A stretch of DNA of 64,000 nt from DASPWW01 sp963803425 (GCA_963803425.1 CAWDMA010000001.1:682001-746000); one strand, 5' to 3'; positions 7,897 through 16,665 are shown, numbered from the stretch's first letter. Numbers and translations: made by a program. Notes: generated by a model from the sequence alone, not told the origin.

Positions 7897-9555
7897 CCCG
7901 GTTCCGAGCTCCGCGCAGACCGCGTCGAGCCGCTCCGCGAGCCGGGCCCGGAGTCGCTCCGCGGCCGCGCCGCGCGCCTTCCCGGTGCCGTGGTCGACGA
8001 GGTTGGCAACCTCGTCGGGGTCCCGTTCGAGGTCATAGAGCTCGAACTCCGGCGCCGCCCGCCCCGCGGGGTCGACGTACACGGCGTACTTGGCGTTCGC
8101 CTCGCGGACGGCCCTGACGCGGTTCGGCTGTCCCGGCGCCTCGGTCGTCGCGGTGCCCGCCTGGTGGTCGTCGTAGGTGAAGTGGATCGCGTCCTGGACC
8201 CCGTCGGCTGGCGCCGGATGCGAGGTGACCGGGTCGAGCCGGACGCCGGAGCGGCGCAGCGGCTCCGCCGCGGGCGACGCGTGGCGGGCGAGCACCGGCG
8301 TCAGGTCCCGGCCCTGGATCGTGTCGGGGGCGGGGGCGCCCGCCAGCGAGATCATCGTCGGGACGACATCGGCGAGCGAGGCGAGCGCGTCGGTCTCGCG
8401 GGGCTCCGGGAACAGGATCGGGTTGCTGACCACGAACGGGACGCGGATCGTCTCCTCGTACGCGTTGAACGCCTTCTGGCGCAGCCCTCCGTGCGACAGG
8501 CCCATCTCGCCGTGGTCGGCCGAGCGCACGATCACGGTCCGGGACCGCAGCGAGCCCGGGTCGTCGGGGTCGCCGAGCGCGGTCAGGATGCGGCCGATCT
8601 TCTTGTCGACCACCCGGTGCAGGTGGGCGTAGAAGTTGACGTAGTCGAGCCGCTCGCGGTCGTTGCGCAGGGGGCCCAGGTACGCCGTCATCCCCAGCCG
8701 CATCAGCTCGTGCACCGAGGGCTTTTCGGTGAGTCGCTCGTTCGCCGTCCGCGGCAGCTGCACGCCGAGGTCGCGGAACTCCTCGGCCCGGTAGCCGCCG
8801 CGCCGGTAGGAGTGCGGGTAGCCGAGCACGTCGTGCGGGTTGACCAGCGAGACGACGAGCATGAACGGCTCCCGGCCGGCGGCGCCCGCGAGCCATCGCT
8901 CCACCTGGCTCACGTAGTCCTCGTCCCAGCCCATCCCGGACAGCCCGGCGTTGCCGCCCCCGAAATTCTCGGCCTTGGCATTCTCCCCCGCGTCCGGGGG
9001 CTCCCACTCGCCGAACCCGAACCTGCGGTCGATCTCCCGCGTGTCCTCGTCGCTCCACTGCCCGTCGCGAAGAGGCTTGGTCAGGTGCCACTTGCCCTTG
9101 TAGGCGACCGCGTAGCCCGCCGCCCGCAGCAGCGTCCCGAGCGTCGGCTGCTCCTCGGTGAGCTCGGGCTCGCGGCCGGCGTCGGGATCGCGCGGCCTCA
9201 GCCCCCGCAGGAACTGGCGGGCGATCCGCTTGCGCGGCGCGTCCCCGGAGGCGAGCATCGAGCCGACCTGTCGCAGCACCCACGGCGTGTGGCGGAGCTC
9301 GGGGCTGAGATCGGCGGCGGTCAGCGTCAGCGTCACCCCGTGGCTGGCCGGCCACGTCCCGGTGAGCAGGGTGGCGCGGCTGGGGGAGCACATGCACGAG
9401 GCGCAGAACCCCTGCCTGAAGCTGAGCCCGGTCCGGGCGAGCTCGTGGTCGGACGGCGTCAGGGAGCGAAGCCAGCCCGGCTCGTCGGGCCAGTGCTGGG
9501 GGGAGCGCTGCTGGTCGGTGACCAGCAGCAGCAGGTTGGGCGGCCCCTCGGTCAC
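7837..9555 (-). CDS. Type I sulfatase (formylglycine-dependent arylsulfatase family)
   Basis: NLLLLVTDQQRS at the start, CMCSPSRATLLTG at residues 60-75 and GKWHLTKPL further on are the sulfatase signatures. The Cys of C-S-P-S-R is the residue converted to formylglycine, and the Asp/Gln pair of TDQQ and the later SADHGEMGLSHGG provide metal ligands. The length (572 aa) is normal. The enzyme would hydrolyse sulfate esters; the substrate is unknown. The GTG at 9555 is chosen because the domain begins at once after it. No secretion signal is in frame, yet a signal-peptide-like stretch lies immediately upstream in another frame, ending at a GTGA overlap. Its 3' end overlaps the convergent DUF2332 gene by 60 nt. 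Confidence 0.85.
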   Translation of the reverse strand: MTEGPPNLLLLVTDQQRSPQHWPDEPGWLRSLTPSDHELARTGLSFRQGFCASCMCSPSRATLLTGTWPASHGVTLTLTAADLSPELRHTPWVLRQVGSMLASGDAPRKRIARQFLRGLRPRDPDAGREPELTEEQPTLGTLLRAAGYAVAYKGKWHLTKPLRDGQWSDEDTREIDRRFGFGEWEPPDAGENAKAENFGGGNAGLSGMGWDEDYVSQVERWLAGAAGREPFMLVVSLVNPHDVLGYPHSYRRGGYRAEEFRDLGVQLPRTANERLTEKPSVHELMRLGMTAYLGPLRNDRERLDYVNFYAHLHRVVDKKIGRILTALGDPDDPGSLRSRTVIVRSADHGEMGLSHGGLRQKAFNAYEETIRVPFVVSNPILFPEPRETDALASLADVVPTMISLAGAPAPDTIQGRDLTPVLARHASPAAEPLRRSGVRLDPVTSHPAPADGVQDAIHFTYDDHQAGTATTEAPGQPNRVRAVREANAKYAVYVDPAGRAAPEFELYDLERDPDEVANLVDHGTGKARGAAAERLRARLAERLDAVCAELGTGSAEPGDRSQVDVAGREQAL

Positions 9556-9732
9556 GCCGCCGGCAGCGGACAGCTGGGCGGGAGCTCGACCTCCGCGGCG
9601 ACGGCGACCACGGCTACAGCGGCCGCCGTCGCTGTCACCCTGCGCGCCACGGGCAGGCACGCTAACACGCGCCGGTAGGGTTGCGGTGCAATCGATCCGG
9701 GCGCCCGCGGGGCTGCCACCAGAGGGAGCGCG

Positions 9733-9984
9733 ATGCCCGCATACAACGAAGCACTGATCGGGATGCAGTTCGAGCGGATCAACGATCGGCTGCGAGCGAT
9801 CGAGGCGCAGCTGCAGGTCCTGTCCGAGCAGGCAGGGGTGCCGTACTCCAGCCCCGGCGAGGGCGTCCCCGGGGACGTGGTCGAGCTGGCGACGCAGGGG
9901 AAGACGCTGGAGGCGGTGAAGCGCTACCGGGAGATCACCGGCGCCGGCTCCGACGAGGCGCGCGAGGTCGTCGCGGGGATCTAG
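9733..9984 (+). CDS. Small protein with L7/L12 C-terminal-like motif
   Basis: The 83-aa protein has an N-terminal coiled helix (FERINDRLRAIEAQLQVLSE) and a C-terminal part (KTLEAVKRYREITGAGSDEA, then REVVAG). The latter resembles the helix-loop-helix of ribosomal protein L7/L12, where a similar stretch (VKxVREATGLGLKEAKELV-like) binds elongation factors. It is not L7/L12 itself: the hinge and most of the domain are missing. A good ribosome binding site (GAGGGAG) precedes the ATG, and a TAGGGT box lies at 9674-9679. Similar mini-proteins occur in actinobacteria with unknown function. The 3' end overlaps the convergent hypothetical gene by 50 nt. Confidence 0.7.
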   Translation: MPAYNEALIGMQFERINDRLRAIEAQLQVLSEQAGVPYSSPGEGVPGDVVELATQGKTLEAVKRYREITGAGSDEAREVVAGI

Positions 9985-10714
9985 TCCGGCCGATCGCGGC
10001 GCGGCGCGGCGCGGCCAGGCCCCGGACCAGGTCCCGCCACTCGTCGCCGTCGAGCGCCTGGGCGGCGAGCTTCGCCGGCTGGTCGGGGTCGCGCGCGAAC
10101 ACGTGGCAGGTGTCGTGGTCGCGGGCGAGGACGACGTCGTGCGTGTCGCGGGTGCCGCCGTCGTCCCAGTGGCTGACGCTGATCAGCGCGGTCGCCGGAG
10201 CGGTCGCGAGCACGGCGTCGGCGTCGGCGTCGCGCGGCCCCCGGTCGCCGGACGGGAGCCGCTCCCAGAGGCGCTCCAGAGCGTCGTCGGTGGCCCGCAG
10301 CGAGTAGAAGTGGATCCCCAGTGCGTCGATCAGCACCTCGAGGGTGACCTGCTCGGGCTGCGGCATCAGCAGGAACCGCCACGGCTCGTCGGGTCCGGTC
10401 CCCGTGACGCGCGCGTCGAGCACGACCCGGGAGCGCTCCTGGAAGGCGAGCGCGATCCCGAGGTCGCCGCGCACCTGCACCTCGTCGGCGCCGGCGGTGG
10501 TCGCGATCAGCTCGCGCGCGGCGAGCGAGCGGACCGCCTCGGCGACCAACTCGGGAGCCGGCTCGCGCTCGATCAAGTCGATCATCCCGTTGACCGCATC
10601 GATCTCCGCCACCGTGTAGGCGCCGAGCGGAACGGCGCCCGTGTCGACGAGGTGGACGACGGCGTCGATCAGGTCCGGGGGGATCTCGGCCCCGCTGGGG
10701 CGGGCCCGGGTCAC
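9935..10714 (-). CDS. Hypothetical protein (259 aa)
   Basis: Not recognised. The product is mostly helical at the start (PDLIDAVVHLVDTGAVPLG, MIDLIEREPAPELVAEAV), with a strand-rich middle (GDLGIALAFQERSRVVLDAR, then PWRFLLMPQPEQVTLEV), and ends in an Arg/Pro-rich tail. No signal peptide, membrane segment or catalytic motif is visible. The GTG at 10714 overlaps the TGA of the upstream frameshifted gene (GTGA). It is therefore probably the third gene of a UspA-led operon. The tail overlaps the end of the convergent L7/L12-like gene. Confidence 0.6.
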   Translation of the reverse strand: MTRARPSGAEIPPDLIDAVVHLVDTGAVPLGAYTVAEIDAVNGMIDLIEREPAPELVAEAVRSLAARELIATTAGADEVQVRGDLGIALAFQERSRVVLDARVTGTGPDEPWRFLLMPQPEQVTLEVLIDALGIHFYSLRATDDALERLWERLPSGDRGPRDADADAVLATAPATALISVSHWDDGGTRDTHDVVLARDHDTCHVFARDPDQPAKLAAQALDGDEWRDLVRGLAAPRRAAIGRTRSPRRPRAPRRSRRR

Positions 10715-11658
10715 TCGACGTCCTCCTCACCGGGCTGGACGATCCTGGCCACGGTGACGAGGTCGCGCTCACCGACCCGCAGCCGCGCCGGCTTCGTCCG
10801 CGGCGCAGGCGGCAGCGTCCAGCGCGGCGATCGGCGCTGGTCGGGGTGCAGGGCGCGGGCCGCGGGGGAGGGAGTCTCGGTGACCCACACGTTCGAGGCC
10901 CCGAACAGGCCGCGGCCGCGGCGGCCGTCCGGCTCGAACACCAGCTCGGCCAGGGTGTCGGCGCGGTCGGGGGGAGGGAACCAGCCGGGCGAGGTCGGCC
11001 GATGCCGAGGTGGTGTCGTCGTCCTGCTCGATCTGCTCCAGGGCGCCGGTGAGCTCGCCCTCCGCCGCGGCGGGCAGCGGCATCGTCGCGCCCAGGTCGG
11101 GCGACAGGTACATCGGTCGCTTCTCGGTGACCCCCGACAGGCCCCACGGGCCGACGTTCCGCTTCGTCACCCGGTACACGATGTAGTCCCACAGATGGCG
11201 GACGTCGTTCATCGACGGCAGCTTGAAGCCGTTCCCCATCGCCGCCGGGGTCTTCTCGAGCTGCACCCAGGTACCCGCCTCGGTGCGGCCGTGAAGCTTC
11301 TCCCGGACCAGCGGCCCCCTCAGCCCGTAGTCGGGGAAGCGGGCCTTGTCGATCGTCTTGTGGTGGCTGGAGAGCCGCTTCCGGCTCTTCGGGAAGCGCC
11401 ACTGCTCGTACAGGTCGGGCCGGTCGATCAGCACGTGCGCGCCGCACAGGACCTCGCGGAGCTGCTGCACGTCGATCCCGTGCCGCTCCAGGTCGGCGAT
11501 GATCGCCGCCTCGGACGGCGTCAGCCTGTTCGCCGCGAGCGCCAGCCCGGACCGGTACTTCCCGGCCCGCGCGGTGATCCCGACCAGCAGCTGAACCCGC
11601 TCACGGACGCGCTCCGTCTCGAGCTGGCTCAGGGGGGCGGGCTCGACGATCGCCTCGG
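10711..11658 (-). pseudogene. Frameshifted hypothetical gene (about 315 aa if repaired)
   Basis: Two frames read consecutively as plausible protein. The first runs from about 11658 (VEPAPLSQLETERVRERV, LTPSEAAIIADLERHGIDV, RHLWDYIVYRVTKRNVGPWG) to about 10990. The second runs from there to the TGA at 10711 (DRADTLAELVFEPDGRRG, GLFGASNVWVTETPSPA, ARIVQPGEEDVE). The switch coincides with a G-run at 10969-10974, so a one-base indel is the simplest explanation. No ATG, GTG or TTG occurs between the UspA stop and the conserved-looking start of frame one, so the beginning is also uncertain. The protein family is not recognised. It lies between uspA and the hypothetical gene at 9935. Confidence 0.5.
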
Positions 11659-12072
11659 CTAGGTCGTCTTCACCACGAACACCGAGCAGTCCGCCTTGTG
11701 CGTGACGGTGTTCGGGACGCTGCCGAGGACGCGCCGGCCCATTCCCTTGTTGCCGATTACGAGCACGTCGGCGTCGCACTCCTCGGCGAGCCGGACCAGG
11801 ACCTCGGCCGGGCTCCCCTCGTCGATCAGCACCCTGCACTCGACGCCATCCCGTTTCAGGTTCTGCTCGGCCCTGGACAGGGCCTCGCGGACCCGCGCCT
11901 GCGGGCTCGACGCCCACTGCAGCTCGTCGGGCTCGCCGGGCGGCGGCGAGTCCTGGAACGCGCTGAGCAGGACCAGCTCCGCGTCGAAGCGCTTCGCGAT
12001 CTGCACCGCTGCCGCGACGGCCTCGGTGGCGGTGGGCGACCCGTCGGTGCCAACGGCGACGGTGGAGATCAT
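11659..12072 (-). CDS. Universal stress protein, UspA family
   Basis: The 137-aa protein has a typical UspA fold: ISTVAVGTDGSPTATEAV at the N-terminus and the ATP-binding loop GNKGMGRRVLGSVPNTV (G-2x-G-9x-G-S) near the C-terminus, followed by ADCSVFVVKT. This points to the nucleotide-binding class. Such proteins respond to starvation, oxygen or redox stress; the target is unknown. A GATACT box (12081-12086 on the minus strand) lies 8 nt before the ATG, so the transcript is probably leaderless. It appears to lead an operon with the two unknown genes downstream. Confidence 0.85.
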   Translation of the reverse strand: MISTVAVGTDGSPTATEAVAAAVQIAKRFDAELVLLSAFQDSPPPGEPDELQWASSPQARVREALSRAEQNLKRDGVECRVLIDEGSPAEVLVRLAEECDADVLVIGNKGMGRRVLGSVPNTVTHKADCSVFVVKTT

Positions 12073-12124
12073 CGGTTCCGAGTATCCCCCGGCGCGGCGG
12101 CGATGTCCAGGGGCGCCTGCGTTT

Positions 12125-13045
12125 TCAGGCGGGGGCTTCGGCGCCCGAGTACACGTCGATGAAGCGCGTGTAGTTGTCGGCCGCCTTCGCGACCGCCTCC
12201 TCGCGGGTGAGCGAGCCGTCCACGAACCCACCCAGCGGGTCGCCCCAGATCGAACGCCCGATCGCGAACCCGACGTATGCATCGAGCGGGGCGGCGGCGC
12301 GCAGCCACTCGTCCACCTTCGCGTCGTCGGCGCCGCGGCCGAGCACGATGCAGACCACGTCGTCGCGCCCGCCGGTGCGGCACTGGGCGGCGATTCGCTC
12401 GCAGTCCTCGCGGGCGTCTACGCCCTCGATCTTCCAGATGTCGGCCTCCACGCCGGCCTCCTGGAGCTCGGCGATCGCGCCGATCATCAGGTCGGGGCGG
12501 AGCTCGGTGTCGTACCGGTCGGGATCGCCGTCCACCGACGCGAGCTGGTCCTCCTCCGCGGGAACGAGCAGCTCGAACAGGAACTTGCGATCGCGCTCGT
12601 GGAGCCAGTCGGCGAGCCGCTTCAGACGCCCCGCCTGGCGCTCGTTCATACCCGGATCGCCGCCGGGGTTGTAGCGGACCAGGACCTTGGAGAAGTCGGG
12701 GTCGAACCTCTCGATGTGGTCGCCGAACTCCTCGCCGTACTCGAAGTCGAACTCCTTCTGGCCGGACTTCTCGACCGGCATCGCCAGCCTGATGCCCTTC
12801 TCCTTCGCCTCCGCCGGGATCCCGGTCGGCGCGCCGTACTGCTCGTCGACGAGCGCCCCGGTGACCGAGGGATCCGCGCCGCGCTCCAGCGCGGCCTCGA
12901 TCCCCTCGAAGATCAGGTGCTTGCCGTCGTCGAGGCGCTCCACCTGCTCCGGGGCGGGGTCGCCTTCGATCCCGAACCGCTTCACGTACGAGCCGCGGTG
13001 GTCGAACGCGAGGATGAACAGCTTTCCGTCGTAGCCCAGGCCCAT
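12125..13045 (-). CDS. DUF2090-domain protein (IolC C-terminal/aldolase-like TIM barrel)
   Basis: The 306-aa protein starts LGYDGKLFILAFDHRGSYVK, the hallmark of DUF2090. This domain is also found at the C-terminus of some IolC proteins and resembles class I aldolases such as tagatose-bisphosphate aldolase. ALVDEQYGAPTGIPAEAKEK and MPVEKSGQKEFDFEYGEEFG follow, as expected for a barrel with a Lys near the active site. FAIGRSIWGDPLGGFVDG near the C-terminus is a phosphate-binding-like loop. A sugar or inositol catabolic role is inferred; no sugar gene is adjacent. A GGAGGG site precedes the ATG. A short stem (CGCCTG/CAGGCG, 12114-12131) covers the stop. Confidence 0.75.
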   Translation of the reverse strand: MGLGYDGKLFILAFDHRGSYVKRFGIEGDPAPEQVERLDDGKHLIFEGIEAALERGADPSVTGALVDEQYGAPTGIPAEAKEKGIRLAMPVEKSGQKEFDFEYGEEFGDHIERFDPDFSKVLVRYNPGGDPGMNERQAGRLKRLADWLHERDRKFLFELLVPAEEDQLASVDGDPDRYDTELRPDLMIGAIAELQEAGVEADIWKIEGVDAREDCERIAAQCRTGGRDDVVCIVLGRGADDAKVDEWLRAAAPLDAYVGFAIGRSIWGDPLGGFVDGSLTREEAVAKAADNYTRFIDVYSGAEAPA

Positions 13046-13086
13046 CTATCCCTCCAAACTCTGGTTCGCCGGCGCCCGCAGTGTAG

Positions 13087-14511
13087 TCACGGGCGCTTCG
13101 GGATCAGCCGCTCCGCAGCGAGCCCGAGCAGCACCGCGAGCACGACGCTCCCGATCGCGGTCCACCGCAGCAGGTCCTCGATCGTCGGCCCCAGGTCCCC
13201 GCCGGCGGAGCCGGTCTCGATCAGCGCCGCCGATGCCGCCACCGCGAGGCCCGCGGTCCCGATCACGATCGTGAGCGTCACCCCGGACGCCTGCCCGGCA
13301 CGCTCGGCGGGAACCACGGTCTGCGTTCCGACGCTTGCCATCGCCCACCCGATCCCGTACCCGACCCCGAATGCCGCCAGCGCGACGAGGTAGGGACCGA
13401 GCGCCCCGCCCAGCGACACCACGAACAGGCCGACCGCGCCGAGCGCCGCCGCCGCGACCATCGCTCGCGGGATGTCGTACCGCTCCCCGAGCTGGCCCGA
13501 GAGCGGGCCGCCGGCGCCGCATCCGATCGACGCCGCCAGGTAGATCGCGCCGGCGGCCAGCGGGGTGTAGTCCCAGACCTGCTGCAGGTAGATCGTGGTC
13601 GCGAACGTGCCCACGACGAACGCGACGTTGCTGACCGTCGCCAGCAGCGTCACCAGCACGTAGGGGAGGTTGCTGAACAGGTCGAGCGCGACCAGCGGCC
13701 ATCGCGCCGTTCGCTCCCGGAGCACGAACGCCACCATCACGAGCAGCCCCACCGCGATCGCGCCGAGCGTCTGCCCGGCGCTCCACTCGGTCGACCGGTC
13801 GACCGCGAAGGTGATGATCGCGATCGCGAGTGCGATCGCGACCAGGCCGGGGAGATCGACCGAGCGCGGCACAGTCGTGTCGCGAGACTCCCGCACCCCG
13901 TACGCGACGACGGCGATCCCGGCAGCGGTCGCAGGGACGTTCACGAGCAGGACGACCCGCCAGTCGATCAGCTCGGTGAGCCCGCCTCCGAACAGGGGCC
14001 CGAGCGCCATCGCGACGGCGCCGATCCCGTACGCGTTCCCGATCGCCCGCATCGTCCGCTCCGGCGGGTAGGCGTCTGTGATCACCGCGATCGCGAGCGG
14101 GAACAGCAGCCCGGCGCCGATCCCCTGCACGATCCTGAACGCGATCACCACGTCGGCGTCCGAAGCGACACCGGCGCCGAGCGAGCACAGGCCGAAGATC
14201 GTCAGGCCGACGATCAGCATCCGCTTGCGGCCGAGGATGTCGCCGAGCCTCCCGCCGGGGATCAGGAAGGCCGCCAGCGCCAGCATGTAGCCGCTGATCG
14301 CCCACTGCAGGTCGGTCGTCGAGGTGTCGAGCTCGGACGCCATCTTCGGGAGCGCCAGGTTCAGCGCCAGGAAGTCGAGCTGGACCACGAAGATGCTCAG
14401 CGACGCGGCGATCAGGGTCGGGCCGAGTCGCGCCGGGACGGCCGCGGCGCCGGCGCGGGAGGCGAGCTCCGCGGCGTGTCGTCCCGGGTGGTGCCAGGCG
14501 TGAACGCTCAC
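13087..14511 (-). CDS. MFS transporter, DHA2/EmrB-QacA type
   Basis: The 474-aa protein has about 14 hydrophobic segments. Early motifs are FVVQLDFLALNLALPKM (antiporter motif D region) and GGRLGDILGRKRMLIVG (motif A). RIVQGIGAGLLFPLAIAVI follows, the motif C/G region of drug:H+ antiporters of the DHA2 group. It probably exports a hydrophobic compound using proton motive force; the cargo is unknown. The likely start is the GTG at 14511, giving a cytoplasmic lead of about 30 residues. It runs in the same direction as the carbonic anhydrase gene 22 nt upstream and could be co-transcribed. Confidence 0.85.
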   Translation of the reverse strand: MSVHAWHHPGRHAAELASRAGAAAVPARLGPTLIAASLSIFVVQLDFLALNLALPKMASELDTSTTDLQWAISGYMLALAAFLIPGGRLGDILGRKRMLIVGLTIFGLCSLGAGVASDADVVIAFRIVQGIGAGLLFPLAIAVITDAYPPERTMRAIGNAYGIGAVAMALGPLFGGGLTELIDWRVVLLVNVPATAAGIAVVAYGVRESRDTTVPRSVDLPGLVAIALAIAIITFAVDRSTEWSAGQTLGAIAVGLLVMVAFVLRERTARWPLVALDLFSNLPYVLVTLLATVSNVAFVVGTFATTIYLQQVWDYTPLAAGAIYLAASIGCGAGGPLSGQLGERYDIPRAMVAAAALGAVGLFVVSLGGALGPYLVALAAFGVGYGIGWAMASVGTQTVVPAERAGQASGVTLTIVIGTAGLAVAASAALIETGSAGGDLGPTIEDLLRWTAIGSVVLAVLLGLAAERLIPKRP

Positions 14512-14533
14512 CGCCGCTGTCCTCGGCAGCCGG

Positions 14534-15247
14534 TCACACCAGCCTCACCTTGCCGGTGGCGATGTTGTAGACCGCCGCGACCACCCCCAGGTTCCCCGCG
14601 TCCACCGCCGGCTTGATGATCGGATCGAGAGCCGCGATCTCGGCGGTCTGGGTCTGTGCGGTGGCGACGATGCATTTGCCGAGCGTCCGGTCCGGTGGCG
14701 GTATCGCCTCAATTCGGGGCACGATCGCGTCGATCACGTCGCCGATCGCGCCGTACTTCTGGGGCGGGTAGCTCGCCTTTCCGTCGGCCACCTTGATCGC
14801 GGATTTCACCGCCCCGCAGTCGGTGTGCCCCAGAACCATCACCAGCTTCACGCCCAGCACGGCGACCGCATACTCGGTGCTCCCCAGCGTTCCGGTGTCG
14901 ATGCTGTTGCCGGCTATCCGCGACACGAAGATGTTCCCGTGAGCGACGTCGAAGATCAGGGAGGGCGACAGGCGCGAGTCGGCGCACGTGATGATCGCGG
15001 CGAACGGCTTCTGGTCGTCCGCGTGGTTGCTCACCGGCGAGTAGTCGCGAAGGTGGAGCTTGCCCTTCCGGTACCGGCGGTTCCCGGACTTCAACGCCTT
15101 CAGCGCCGCCTCCGGCGTGCGCGGGTGCGGGCGCCGCGGCTCCGCCGCCTCGGCTGCGGCTGCGGACCCGAGCGCGGCGCCCGCGGCGACCGCTCCGGCT
15201 CGGCCGAGAAGGGCCCGGCGCGAAAGGTCCGCCTCTTCCTCAGGCAT
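14534..15247 (-). CDS. Beta-carbonic anhydrase with Tat-type signal peptide
   Basis: Residues 9-34 carry SRRALLGRAGAVAAGAALGS, a twin-arginine signal followed by an Ala-rich hydrophobic core, so the enzyme is probably exported in folded form. The zinc ligands of beta-carbonic anhydrase are present: Cys and the Asp/Arg dyad in TCADSRLSPS, and His-x2-Cys in LGHTDCGAVK. The enzyme interconverts CO2 and bicarbonate. The ATG at 15247 overlaps the end of the xdhC gene by 8 nt, so it is coupled to a CO-dehydrogenase maturation gene. An exported carbonic anhydrase next to a CO-oxidation cluster could handle the CO2 produced; this is inference. Confidence 0.88.
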   Translation of the reverse strand: MPEEEADLSRRALLGRAGAVAAGAALGSAAAAEAAEPRRPHPRTPEAALKALKSGNRRYRKGKLHLRDYSPVSNHADDQKPFAAIITCADSRLSPSLIFDVAHGNIFVSRIAGNSIDTGTLGSTEYAVAVLGVKLVMVLGHTDCGAVKSAIKVADGKASYPPQKYGAIGDVIDAIVPRIEAIPPPDRTLGKCIVATAQTQTAEIAALDPIIKPAVDAGNLGVVAAVYNIATGKVRLV

Positions 15248-16358
15248 CGGAGAGGCCGGCGTGGATCGGGCCGCTCGTCGCCTGCAGGCTCTCGCCGCTG
15301 CGGTCCGCCCGCACCGCGATCACCTCCGCGAGGATCGAGACCGCCGTCTCCGATGGGGTGCGGGCGCCGAGGTCGAGGCCGCAGGGGGAGTGGATCCGGG
15401 TGATCGCGCCGTCGTCGAGCCCGGCGGCGCGGAGCCGCTTCACCCGGCTGCGATGCGTGCGGCGGCTGCCGAGCGCGCCGACGTACCCGGCGCCGCTGTC
15501 GAGGGCGGCGATCAGCGCCGGCTCGTCGAACTTGGGGTCGTGGGTGAAGACGAGCACGACATCGCGGGGCCCGAGGATCTGGCCCCTCAGGTAGCGGTCG
15601 GGCCAGTCGACGACGACGTCGGCGTTCGCCGAGAACCGGGGGCTGCGGATGAACGGCTCGCGCGCATCGCAGATCGTCACCTCGTATCCGACGTCGGCTG
15701 CCACCCTCGCGGTCTCGGCGGAGTAGTCGATCGCCCCGAAGATCACCAGCCGCGGCGCGGTCGAGAACGCCTGTATGTAGACCGACAGCTCCGCTCCCAT
15801 CACCTCGCCGCCGCCGCCGTAGCGGCGGATCCTGGAGACGCCCTCGCCGAGCTGGCCGCGGGCGTCGCGCGCGACCGCGCGATCGAGCAGCTCGGTGACG
15901 TCGAGTGTCCCGGTGACCGCGTCGTCGGTGATCGCGATCGTCGCCCCGGTGTGCTTCGTGTCGAGCAGGGTCGCGCGCGCAACCGGCCGGTTCGCGGCGC
16001 GCGCTCCCGCGACCGCGTCGAGCGTCGGGAGCGCCTCGTCGGTGAGCTCCTGGACGAACACCCGCACCGTCCCCCCGCACATCAGCCCGACATCGGCGGC
16101 CTCCTCGTCGGTGACGCCGTAGGTGACCACCTTCGGGTCCTCGCCCGCGAGGATCTTCCCGGCCTCGTCCACCAGCGCCCCCTCGACGCATCCGCCCGTC
16201 ACCGACCCCTCGATCTCGCCGCGGTCGTCGACCAGCATCTGGGCGCCGGGATCGAGCGGGGCCGAGCCGATTCGCTCCACCAGCGTGGCCGCCACCACCC
16301 GGCGGCCCTCGCGGAGCCGCTTCGCCGCGATCCTCTCCGGGCTCGACGAGTTGCGCAC
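15240..16358 (-). CDS. XdhC/CoxI family molybdenum-cofactor maturation protein
   Basis: The 372-aa protein has the N-terminal XdhC_CoxI domain (GRRVVAATLVERIGSAPLDP, GSVTGGCVEGALVDEAG, VGLMCGGTVRVFVQEL) and a C-terminal Rossmann domain (RLVIFGAIDYSAETARVAA) ending with HSPCGLDLGARTPSETAVSI. XdhC proteins bind sulfurated molybdenum cofactor and deliver it to xanthine-dehydrogenase-family enzymes. The GTG at 16358 is divergent from the small-membrane-protein operon and about 3.2 kb from coxL. A second, different XdhC homologue is at 21910. Its stop overlaps the carbonic anhydrase start. Confidence 0.85.
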   Translation of the reverse strand: MRNSSSPERIAAKRLREGRRVVAATLVERIGSAPLDPGAQMLVDDRGEIEGSVTGGCVEGALVDEAGKILAGEDPKVVTYGVTDEEAADVGLMCGGTVRVFVQELTDEALPTLDAVAGARAANRPVARATLLDTKHTGATIAITDDAVTGTLDVTELLDRAVARDARGQLGEGVSRIRRYGGGGEVMGAELSVYIQAFSTAPRLVIFGAIDYSAETARVAADVGYEVTICDAREPFIRSPRFSANADVVVDWPDRYLRGQILGPRDVVLVFTHDPKFDEPALIAALDSGAGYVGALGSRRTHRSRVKRLRAAGLDDGAITRIHSPCGLDLGARTPSETAVSILAEVIAVRADRSGESLQATSGPIHAGLSDA

Positions 16359-16407
16359 GTTAGTAGTGTTCCAAGCGGGGAATGAGAGTGGCACCGGAGA
16401 CCGGGTT

Positions 16408-16665
16408 TTGCTGACGGTCGCATCCACCGGCTGGGTGGTCGGGATCGGCCTCGGCGTCGTGGTGATCGCTGTCGCGGCGGTGATCGTGATCGCGATCGTC
16501 GTGCTCGCCCAGCGGATCTCGGTGCAGGCCCAGACCGCCGAACAGGGCGTTGGGGTGGTTCGCGAGCAGACATCGGAGCTCGGCGGGATCGAGCGGATCA
16601 ACGACTCCGGCGTCCGGATCCTGCATTCCGCCCGCGCGCTCAGGAAGGCGATCGTCGGCAAGTGA
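16408..16665 (+). CDS. Single-span membrane protein 1 of five-gene array
   Basis: The 85-residue protein starts at TTG 16408, the only plausible start in frame after the divergent promoter region, with GGAGA a few bases upstream. One long hydrophobic helix (VVGIGLGVVVIAVAAVIVIA and onward) is followed by Arg and a Gln/Glu-rich amphipathic stretch (ISVQAQTAEQGVGVVREQTS) and a basic end. The function is unknown. Its AAGTGA end overlaps the GTG of the next gene, so it opens a run of five coupled genes with the same architecture that leads into coxM. Confidence 0.6.
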   Translation: MLTVASTGWVVGIGLGVVVIAVAAVIVIAIVVLAQRISVQAQTAEQGVGVVREQTSELGGIERINDSGVRILHSARALRKAIVGK

